36,050 nucleotides of DNA from Halanaerobium saccharolyticum (GTDB lineage Bacteria > Bacillota > Halanaerobiia > Halanaerobiales > Halanaerobiaceae). The notes below the pieces were generated by a model. That model was not told where the DNA came from. It did not search any database and saw nothing but the letters and a program-made list of their open reading frames with translations. Where the stretch lies: NCBI RefSeq assembly GCF_003053565.1, contig NZ_QAXS01000032.1:1-36050 (forward strand). Direction: 5' to 3'. Positions 29,940-36,050 of this stretch are shown piece by piece (positions within the stretch are counted from its first letter, which is position 1; each line of letters opens with the position of its first letter). A program made the translations under genes and the position numbers.

Positions 29940-30391
29940 TATCTATTTCCCTCCCCACCGTGGCCGTAGAAGTATCCTACTACGGTTTCAAAAAAAGTTG
30001 TGAAATTATCAAATGACTGGTAATTTCTTTCTTTAGATACTATTTCAACATTCTTGATAATGAAGTCTTTAAAACTTTCAGGAATCTTTTTATTTCTTCC
30101 GCCACCTCTATAAGCATAATTAGCTTTTGCTTTAAGCATTAATATAAAAGGAAGACTTTCAGAAAAGTTTTCTTCTGTTATTTGTGCGTCTAAAGCTTTA
30201 ACCTCATTATAAAATTTTCTTAACTGAGAACTTGATAGTTTTTCATATCTTTGACTCCTATTTATTCCACCATTTGCAAATAACATCCCTAGTTTATCAG
30301 CTTCATCTTCGATAAGCTCTAATTTGAAATTTCCCTCTTCATCTAGATAGCCAGACTCCAGGGTATTCCAATTATAATTATATTTCGCCAT
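29939..30391 (-). CDS. csm2: Type III-A Csm2 (small subunit)
   Basis: A 150-residue helical protein, the small subunit that forms the inner filament of the Csm complex along the crRNA-target duplex. Family features are the LRKFYNEVKAL helix, a LMLKAKANYAYRGG segment and the C-terminal FTTFFETVVGYF. It carries a 20-residue N-terminal part (YNWNTLESGYLDEEGNF) before the core. It is one base overlapped by csm3 and 17 bases after cas10. AGGGGG lies before the ATG. Confidence 0.92.
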   Translation of the reverse strand: MAKYNYNWNTLESGYLDEEGNFKLELIEDEADKLGMLFANGGINRSQRYEKLSSSQLRKFYNEVKALDAQITEENFSESLPFILMLKAKANYAYRGGGRNKKIPESFKDFIIKNVEIVSKERNYQSFDNFTTFFETVVGYFYGHGGEGNR

Positions 30392-30408
30392 TTTTTATAA
30401 CCCCCTTA

Positions 30409-32766
30409 TTACCTGTTTCGATATAATGACCAGTGATATGGAAGTTTAAAGTTTTCTACGCCTCTCATACCATCTTTTTCTTCTAAGAATAAATCAACTA
30501 AATCATCCAATGCTTTTTGCATCTTTTTATCTCTGTTGAATTTTTTATTATCATAAAAATTCCTACCAAGATCATACTGGAACATACCTATCCATTTTCG
30601 CTCTTTAGTATCATTATTTTCCTGATATCTTTTTTCTTGTCCTGCATATCTATTTAATCTTCTAACAAAGCTCATTGAAAAATAGTCTTCCTGGATAGAT
30701 TCGTCTAATAAATTAGCTAAAGGTAATACTCTCAACCATTTATCCCATTTTTGACTCTCTCCAAATACACTAAAGGCATTTCTACCAGATTCTTTTGCTC
30801 TTTCTTCTTCATTAGTTGCCATTTGGGCACTCATAGCTATTGGATATTTAGGTTTTACTAATGACAGACCTGCTGAAATAGTTACATTATCATTATTGGC
30901 TGTATAATCTCTAAAACTATCATTAATATAAAATGAAGTTAAAAGTAGATTATCCCAGGGACCTAATATTAAAAGATCATCTCCACCAGCATAGACAATA
31001 TAGTTTTTATCCAGTTTAGCTGAGCAATTACTATAAGTTACTTCCTTTGCTTTAGCAAAGTTTTCTGGCAATACTTTACTGAAATAATAATCAACCATTC
31101 TACTTAAAGAAACTATTTCAGAAAAATTAATCTCCTTTGAACCAAGTCCGATTGAGAATATACTCCCCAGCATATCTACATCTGCTTTTAATACACCTAA
31201 AGCTTGAAGTCCTTCCTCTCTTTCACTTACAGAAGAAGCCGCTAAGCAGCTAAATAGATAAGGAAAATCTTCAAAGTAGTTTTTTCTTTCAGTACATTCC
31301 TCATCTCCACACTGTTTACAAAGTTCAAACTTTTCTCCTCGATCAGTAAAAGTAGGAATATAGCTTGAATAGGTGCCAAGTATTTCAGGTACAGCAGGTG
31401 ATATATTATCATCTTTGATATTTACTAAAAGATCATATTTTTCCTCTGTTATTTTATCTTCTAATAATGAGATATAGATCGGGCTCTCATCAAAAAGCTT
31501 AATATCATAATTTGTGCTAGAACCATTAAATTTATAGGCAATATAATTAGCTGAAGTTAAATTCTTACCTATATTTAAATCCTGCTCACAAAAATGACAT
31601 AAATCAGAATCCTCTTTAGTCCAAAGCTTATTACATGACTCACATAAGTCTGCATTTGCTCCATATTGTGAATCTAGCTGGAATGACTGATTATCTTCTA
31701 AGAATTCTTTGAATTTATGGTTTTTATTCTTCTCTAATCTTTCATTGATCACTTCATAAACTACACCAAAATCACTGAACTTTTTACCTTTGAAATCTAC
31801 ACTGGCAAAGTTGAAATACAACTCTGACTGAAATTTATCATAAAACCAGTTATTAATCATTTTAGATGTGTTAACTAAAAGTTCTTCAGTTTCTTTAGTG
31901 TTTGGTGCTAATAGATAGAATTTACCTCCTGCAGAAATAATTTTTGCAGCCTGAGGAAGTTCTAATTTATATAAGAGTTGGTGTAAAATAGCCTCTCCTA
32001 ATATTGAAACAAAAAAGGATCTAGCTCTTAGTCTCTTAGAAACTCCTCCAGAATTAATCTTTGCAATATCATAAATATAGCTTTGAATTCCTGATAAATC
32101 TCCACCTATTAATTTAAAGCTTTTTTCATTTTCTTCTTCCTGATTTGAATTCTTATATAGAATAATAGAAATTGAAGTTACTAAATGCACATGGTCTACC
32201 AGAGTATCTTTGCTACCTTTTCTTTCTGGATAAGACCAACCATACTTTTCAATTAAACTATATAAATTATCTGCCCAATGATCACTGTCTTTGCTTTTTA
32301 AAATTTTCATTAATTCTGTTTTGAAGCTTGAAGCAGCTTTAGAAAGATCTTCATCTCTAATCTCTTTTTTGTCTACTGGAAAAGAATTAGCTGCATTTAT
32401 CTTTGAAGGCAAATAATATTTTTCACTATTGATATCTGCTTTACCTATATCAATATTTGAAAATATGTTTTTTAAAGGCTTGTATGTATAATCGGAATCT
32501 AAATCAAGTCCAATTAACTGATGAGCCTCTTCAATGAAATAGGCTAAGCTATTTTCATCTTTTTCTTGAGAAGAAAATAAATCAGATAAAACTTGATGTA
32601 CTTCTTTTGAAGTTTCATTATCAATTGAATCTAATAGGTCTAAAATTCTTTTTTGATAATCAAAAGCTTTATCTTTATCTTCAACCAATAACTTAGCTGA
32701 ATCGTGAAGTAATGATGATAAAGTTAATATTTTCTCTTTATGATTATTAATTTTTCGCACCTCCAT
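30409..32766 (-). CDS. cas10: Cas10/Csm1, large subunit of the type III-A complex
   Basis: A 785-residue Cas10 of Csm1 type. It has an N-terminal HD nuclease domain (LLHDSAK, His21-Asp22, for single-stranded DNA cleavage), a first palm (GGDLSGIQSYIYD, 221-233), a four-cysteine zinc finger (375, 378, 390, 393) and the cyclase palm with GGDD at 594-597, so cyclic oligoadenylate synthesis should be active. It is first in the operon, with motif-bearing promoter P4 about 140 bases upstream. The ATG at 32766 has no ribosome binding site. A perfect GGAGGTG lies inside its first codons, eight bases before an in-frame ATT (codon 6, 32751), so the true start may be that ATT. Confidence 0.96.
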   Translation of the reverse strand: MEVRKINNHKEKILTLSSLLHDSAKLLVEDKDKAFDYQKRILDLLDSIDNETSKEVHQVLSDLFSSQEKDENSLAYFIEEAHQLIGLDLDSDYTYKPLKNIFSNIDIGKADINSEKYYLPSKINAANSFPVDKKEIRDEDLSKAASSFKTELMKILKSKDSDHWADNLYSLIEKYGWSYPERKGSKDTLVDHVHLVTSISIILYKNSNQEEENEKSFKLIGGDLSGIQSYIYDIAKINSGGVSKRLRARSFFVSILGEAILHQLLYKLELPQAAKIISAGGKFYLLAPNTKETEELLVNTSKMINNWFYDKFQSELYFNFASVDFKGKKFSDFGVVYEVINERLEKNKNHKFKEFLEDNQSFQLDSQYGANADLCESCNKLWTKEDSDLCHFCEQDLNIGKNLTSANYIAYKFNGSSTNYDIKLFDESPIYISLLEDKITEEKYDLLVNIKDDNISPAVPEILGTYSSYIPTFTDRGEKFELCKQCGDEECTERKNYFEDFPYLFSCLAASSVSEREEGLQALGVLKADVDMLGSIFSIGLGSKEINFSEIVSLSRMVDYYFSKVLPENFAKAKEVTYSNCSAKLDKNYIVYAGGDDLLILGPWDNLLLTSFYINDSFRDYTANNDNVTISAGLSLVKPKYPIAMSAQMATNEEERAKESGRNAFSVFGESQKWDKWLRVLPLANLLDESIQEDYFSMSFVRRLNRYAGQEKRYQENNDTKERKWIGMFQYDLGRNFYDNKKFNRDKKMQKALDDLVDLFLEEKDGMRGVENFKLPYHWSLYRNR

Positions 32767-32904
32767 TTTGACATATTTTTTATTTATCTTAATAGCTATA
32801 TATATACTTCAATAAAAGCATATAATTACCTTTTTGTATAATCTTAAAAAGATTGTCGATATTTGGCTAAATGCTCTATTTTTCAATCTATAATAACTCA
32901 TTTA

Positions 32905-32943
32905 TATATAATATATCATCCATCACTGACAACATACTGGCAA
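32905..32943 (-). promoter_or_regulatory. Promoter P4 of the csm operon, shared motif
   Basis: On the minus strand, TTGCCAGTATG-TTGTCA ends with the -35 box TTGTCA (32932-32927), then a 16-bp spacer and TATATA (32910-32905). It has the same motif and spacer length as P1-P3 in the micro-ORF region. Confidence 0.7.
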
Positions 32944-32958
32944 ATCAGTTTTAAAAAC

Positions 32959-33011
32959 AAAAAAAGTTAAAGCTTTTTAGGTAGAATTTAATCCCTAAAT
33001 CGCTTTAACTT
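32959..33011 (-). terminator. Rho-independent terminator
   Basis: AAGTTAAAGC and GCTTTAACTT pair over a long loop; on the minus strand seven Ts and a T-rich run follow. It ends the secreted-protein gene at 33028 and separates it from the csm promoter. Confidence 0.8.
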
Positions 33012-33027
33012 AATTTAAACTTATAAT

Positions 33028-33492
33028 CTAGAATTGTATATCACTAATAGGATTATTACTCTTTTCTTTGAAAATTAATGTTCCTTTATTAATAATCTCA
33101 TCTAAAGTTGAAAACTCATTCTCAGCTTTTATTGCTTCTATTTCCTGATCAGTTAGAATTAATCCTATTTTATTATTTAATTTAAAAACATACTCAAAGT
33201 CATCGCCAAATTGAATTTTTGCCCTGGGCTTACCTGTTAAATAATGATATTTTGTAAAACCATAGTAACTTACAATTTTTACTGGAATAATAACTTCATG
33301 ATCAAAATAATCCGGCACTTTATATTCATATTTTTCTTTTAAATGCTCATAAAAATTATCAGGATTAATATAATCATTAAAACTTCCACTTTCCCACTCT
33401 CCAAACTCACCCTCTTCTATAAAATCAGAATGAGCTAAGGCTCCCGGTGAAAGTATTAAAATTAATACTAAAAAATATACTGCTTTCTTCAT
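33028..33492 (-). CDS. Secreted or membrane-tethered protein
   Basis: A 154-residue protein with a clear signal peptide (MKKAVYFLVLILILSPGALA, cleavage likely after residue 20-21). The mature part is acidic and ends with a DQEIEAIKAENEFSTLDEII helix. It has many aromatic residues in the middle (about 60-110) and no cysteine or lipobox. I chose ATG 33492, seven bases after GGAGGTGG; the frame extends upstream but there overlaps the preceding gene. It lies 25 bases after the small membrane-protein gene and ends at a terminator, so the two form a unit under promoter P5. The function is unknown. Confidence 0.7.
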   Translation of the reverse strand: MKKAVYFLVLILILSPGALAHSDFIEEGEFGEWESGSFNDYINPDNFYEHLKEKYEYKVPDYFDHEVIIPVKIVSYYGFTKYHYLTGKPRAKIQFGDDFEYVFKLNNKIGLILTDQEIEAIKAENEFSTLDEIINKGTLIFKEKSNNPISDIQF

Positions 33493-33517
33493 AAATCCAC
33501 CTCCTGGGTTATCTCGA

Positions 33518-33820
33518 TTAATCATCATTAATTTTGCCTTCAAAAACATCTCTAATAAGTTTCTCGAAATCTTCTGCATCTTCAAGATTCTCATTATCAA
33601 AATGCATTATAAAATCAGGCTCACCAGCAAAATATTTTTTATAAAGCTCAAAAAGTGTGAAACTTAAAACTAAAACTATAACAGAAATAGATAAAGAATA
33701 ATTAATATAAACCACCATTGAGATAATTCCTGCTGCTAAACCTAAGATAAAACTGACTGAAGGAACTCTTGCCATTAAAAAAAGTTCTATGCTATCTAAA
33801 ACTTTCAGTATTTTTTTAAT
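33518..33820 (-). CDS. Small two-helix membrane protein, probable ATT start
   Basis: A 100-residue protein with two hydrophobic helices (FILGLAAGIISMVVYI and ISVIVLVLSFTLFELY) and an acidic cytoplasmic tail (FDNENLEDAEDFEKLIRDVFEG). The first in-frame ATG (33775) has no ribosome binding site. GGAGGTGG lies seven bases before an in-frame ATT (33820), giving an N-terminal KKILKVLDSIELFL helix, so I favour ATT. It is first in a two-gene unit with the secreted protein, about 150 bases downstream of promoter P5, which shares the csm promoter motif. Membrane proteins are known effectors in other type III systems; whether this is one is inference. Confidence 0.6.
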   Translation of the reverse strand: MKKILKVLDSIELFLMARVPSVSFILGLAAGIISMVVYINYSLSISVIVLVLSFTLFELYKKYFAGEPDFIMHFDNENLEDAEDFEKLIRDVFEGKINDD

Positions 33821-33948
33821 ATTTCCACCTCCAAATTATTTATCCTGTAAAATTAGCTAGAAAATGCTCATTTTATCTTAAACTTTTAGTTAAAACAGAT
33901 AATAATTTCATTTAAGTGGCAACAAGTTTTATAAAATGCTTCTTACAA

Positions 33949-33985
33949 TTAATATTATACAACCTGACTTTGACAACATATTGGC
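33949..33985 (-). promoter_or_regulatory. Promoter P5, shared motif
   Basis: On the minus strand, TTTGCCAATATG-TTGTCA ends with TTGTCA (33976-33971), then a 16-bp spacer and TATTAA (33954-33949). The motif is one base different from the csm promoter P4 over 17 bases. It precedes the membrane/secreted gene pair. Confidence 0.65.
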
Positions 33986-34042
33986 AAAAGCAAAATTTTT
34001 TTATAGAAAATAAAAAATCTAGCTGCTTAATAGCAACTAGTG

Positions 34043-34881
34043 ATAATAATCCTTGTTGTAGTGGACTTAGTCATTAGACTGTTGGAATTTGAGATTGCTG
34101 TTTGGGACAGAGAAAAGTTTCAATCCTTGTTGTAATGGACTGTTGATTCTGACTTTAGTAGGACACGCAGGTATTGGTAAAAGTAATATCTCACAATCCT
34201 TGTTTTAATGGACTTAGTCATTAGACTAGTAGAGGATACATACACTTTAGGACTGTTAATCAGTTTCAATCCTTGTTTTAGTGGACTTGGTCATTAGACT
34301 TTGCTGATATTGATACCGCAACCTTCTATAGATAGTTTCAATCCTTGTTTTAGTGGACTTGGTCATTAGACAAAGAAGAATGGAAAGTATTATTAAATAA
34401 TTATGAGTTTCAATCCTTGTTTTAGTGGACTTGGTCATTAGACTAGAACATTTGATACTTACGATGGTATCCCAATTGTGTTTCAATCCTTGTTTTAGTG
34501 GACTTGGTCATTAGACGGTTATTCAATTATAGCTTATGCAGCTAAGGAGGAGTTTCAATCCTTGTTTTAGTGGACTTGGTCATTAGACAGCTAGAAGGGA
34601 CCAGTTAGAAAAAGAGTTGATGGAGTTTCAATCCTTGTTTTAGTGGACTTGGTCATTAGACAGTCTGCAATTAAATCTCTATCAAAAGTTTGGTCAGTTT
34701 CAATCCTTGTTTTAATGGACTTAGTCATTAGACCATAAAAGTATTATTGGAACATTCAATTGCAATGCGTTTCAATCCTTGTTTTAATGGACTTAGTCAT
34801 TAGACCCAGATATAACAGCAGCAACTTATATATTATGAAGGATAGTTTCAATCCTTGTTTTAATGGACTTAGTCATTAGAC
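34043..34881 (-). CRISPR. CRISPR array 3, twelve repeats
   Basis: Twelve 37-bp repeats start at 34043, 34117, 34190, 34263, 34335, 34407, 34480, 34552, 34625, 34697, 34769 and 34845. The minus-strand consensus begins GTCTAATGACCAAGTCCA and ends ACAAGGATTGAAAC, so the handle is ATTGAAAC. Eleven spacers are 35-39 bp. Repeats 4-9 share one variant and repeats 3 and 10-12 another (TTAGTGG...TTGG against TTAATGG...TTAG on the plus strand). Repeat 2 is a hybrid: its GTTTC end is of this family, the rest matches arrays 1 and 2. Repeat 1 is degenerate, marking the leader-distal end. Confidence 0.97.
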
Positions 34882-35120
34882 CCCGTTAAACTTCATATTC
34901 CCTATTATATCAGTAATCACATCCATTTGCTTAGAATAGAAGATGGCAATTTTCCCTTAAAAATTACAAAAAATTGCACTGCTTTTAAGCAAATGCCGCA
35001 ACTTTGACCATCTTGACCAAACCGATATATCAATAATTATCAAGGTTCTTGATTCTGAAGGTAAATAATTTTGCCTCAGAATGAATAATAGCTCTTAATA
35101 TATATTTGAATATCAAGCTT
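34882..35120 (-). promoter_or_regulatory. Leader of CRISPR array 3
   Basis: It lies upstream of array 3 in minus-strand sense, AT-rich and without ORFs. It shows no similarity to the leaders of arrays 1 and 2. A TTGACC direct repeat (about 35006 and 35015) and an AAGCAAATG-containing stretch are the only features seen. The different leader agrees with the different repeat family. Confidence 0.55.
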
Positions 35121-35129
35121 AAAATTCCT

Positions 35130-35762
35130 TTATTTTTCACCTGCAATAAATAAAGATTGAGCATTTCTATCCTTCAATTTATCAAATTCCTCTACGTAAT
35201 TCTCATATAGTTTAGCAATTTCATCATATGGAATATCACTTTCCTTATTTTTTTTATTCATATTATCAGCTTTTATTATAATTAAAAAATCTTCAATCAA
35301 TAATGGACTGTAATAAATTGCATTAAACATATCTACTATAGTTCCTGGTCTAAGCTGGTTCCAGTTTTTAATCATCATATGATACCTTATAACTACTTTA
35401 GCTGAATCAATATATTCAGGTGGTAATTTACCTTCTGCAATCTCGCATAACTTTTCAAGGCCAACCTTCTCATGAGCATAATGATGGGGTAATATATCTT
35501 CTTCTGTTTCTAATTTACCGATATCATGCATTAAAGCAGCAAATAAAACATTAATTTCATCTGTTTCTGCTGCTACATAATCAATTATCATCATTAGATG
35601 ATCAAAGGTATTATCATGAAAATGATATTTTTTCATTTCAGGTACAGATTTAAGTTTATATAAAGCAGGAAATATTTCTTTTCCTGTTTTTTTATTATTT
35701 TTAAAGTACAATGATGGCTTTTTAGATGACAAAGCTTTAATTATAAAATCCTCTAAGTTCAT
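35130..35762 (-). CDS. HD-domain phosphohydrolase-like protein
   Basis: A 210-residue protein with an HD metal-dependent phosphohydrolase domain: His55 in FDHLMMIIDYV, His79-Asp80 in LMHDIGKLE, His93-His94 and His97 in LPHHYAHEKVG, and His128 in RYHMM. The arrangement resembles the C-terminal HD domain of bacterial CCA-adding enzymes and other standalone HD proteins. The substrate is likely a phosphoester or nucleotide. It lies between arrays 3 and 4 with no other cas gene adjacent. Hydrolysis of a signal nucleotide would suit its place, but that is inference; housekeeping roles are as likely. GAGGA precedes the ATG. Confidence 0.8.
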   Translation of the reverse strand: MNLEDFIIKALSSKKPSLYFKNNKKTGKEIFPALYKLKSVPEMKKYHFHDNTFDHLMMIIDYVAAETDEINVLFAALMHDIGKLETEEDILPHHYAHEKVGLEKLCEIAEGKLPPEYIDSAKVVIRYHMMIKNWNQLRPGTIVDMFNAIYYSPLLIEDFLIIIKADNMNKKNKESDIPYDEIAKLYENYVEEFDKLKDRNAQSLFIAGEK

Positions 35763-35783
35763 ATATTTATTCCTCGCTAATTG

Positions 35784-35957
35784 AATTTTATCCTTGTTGT
35801 AGTGGACTGTTTATTCTGACTTAGTAATCATGGTATTGACATAAGTGTAGATAAATGTTCCAATCCTTGTTGTAGTGGACTGTTTATTCTAACGAGATTA
35901 AAAGAAGAATGGATGATAATGGTTATACTACGTCGCAATCCTTGTTGTAATGGACTG
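35784..35957 (-). CRISPR. CRISPR array 4, cut by an insertion sequence
   Basis: Repeats of the array 1/2 family start at 35784 (degenerate), 35857 and 35932; spacers are 36 and 38 bp. The third repeat stops after GGACTG, where the IS3-family element begins, so the array continues, if at all, beyond the window. The degenerate repeat on the left shows the leader lies to the right, as in the other arrays. Confidence 0.9.
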
Positions 35958-36050
35958 AGCTTCCCCCATTAAATTAGACACATAGTTTAGACGTTTTTCT
36001 CTCATTTTCGTAGTTTTCCGGACTTTTATAATCCAGAGTAGAATGCATTC
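35956..36050 (-). mobile_element. IS3-family insertion sequence, right end only
   Basis: The element starts at TG (35956) inside a CRISPR repeat; its end reads TGAGCTTCCCCCATTAAATT. TG termini are typical of IS3-family elements. It runs beyond the window. Confidence 0.75.
35974..36050 (-). CDS. IS3-family transposase, C-terminal end
   Basis: A partial gene: the last 24 residues read MHSTLDYKSPENYENERK and end at a TAA at 35974. The H-S-x-L-x-Y-x-S-P-x-x-Y pattern is the conserved end of the IS3-family OrfB (DDE integrase-type) transposase. The stop lies 18 bases inside the element's tip. The rest is outside the window, so intactness cannot be judged. Confidence 0.8.
   Translation of the reverse strand, partial: MHSTLDYKSPENYENERKTSKLCV

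Noticed and set aside
1-36050. tRNA and rRNA genes, and a reverse transcriptase or Cas4 with the adaptation genes
   Set aside because: None was found on either strand by reading the sequence; a tRNAscan or HMM run was not possible here.

Overview
The window reads as an accessory region of a low-GC, Gram-positive-type anaerobe. Coding regions are very AT-rich. Shine-Dalgarno sites are close to the AGGAGGTGA consensus. AbrB/SpoVT-fold proteins, a YolD-like protein and XRE and ribbon-helix-helix regulators are present. Many proteins are rich in Asp and Glu, which would suit a halophilic Bacillota such as Halanaerobiales; that assignment is inference. No rRNA, tRNA or core metabolic gene was seen.

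Left part (1-17300). This is a patchwork of small, mostly unassigned accessory genes. They include a pair of overlapping hypotheticals, a membrane protein whose ribosome binding site points at a frameshifted start, a PD-(D/E)XK nuclease-like protein, and a ribbon-helix-helix coiled-coil protein with phased 10-bp operator repeats. Further along are YolD, a GIY-YIG/ribbon-helix-helix fusion, two AbrB-like proteins, a roughly 1-kb non-coding stretch with G/C tracts, an XRE regulator with a zinc-binding partner, and a CoiA-like nuclease flanked by two paralogous small genes. A TPR membrane protein and a small serine recombinase with candidate recombination sites complete this part.

Right part (17400-36050). 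This is a type III-A CRISPR-Cas locus with four arrays, all transcribed leftward (minus strand). In minus-strand order the interference operon is cas10(csm1)-csm2-csm3-csm4-csm5-cas6, followed by array 2. The adaptation operon is an unknown gene, cas1, a frameshifted cas2, then array 1. A plus-strand effector operon carries two CARF-HEPN ribonucleases, a Csx20 ring-nuclease-type protein and a WYL-domain regulator. The expected logic is that Cas10 makes cyclic oligoadenylate on target RNA binding, the CARF-HEPN proteins are activated by it, and Csx20 removes it. Arrays 3 and 4 lie at the right end around an HD-domain gene, and an IS3-family element cuts array 4 at the window edge.

The most unusual part is 20098-21366, between the adaptation and effector operons. 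It has three near-identical promoters and a string of nine very small ORFs (8-69 codons), almost all with strong ribosome binding sites, ending in a terminator. The promoter motif (TYGMCA-N5-TTGTCA over the -35 box) also occurs upstream of cas10 and upstream of a two-gene membrane/secreted-protein unit at 33028-33820. This suggests one regulon joining the Csm operon, the micro-ORFs and an envelope module.

Two other points stand out. A 19-nt piece of CRISPR repeat forms the leader and ribosome binding site of cas6, which suggests autoregulation by Cas6. Several genes (cas10, cas2, an AbrB, membrane proteins and a zinc ribbon) place ATT, ATA or CTG, not ATG, at the ideal distance from a strong Shine-Dalgarno site.
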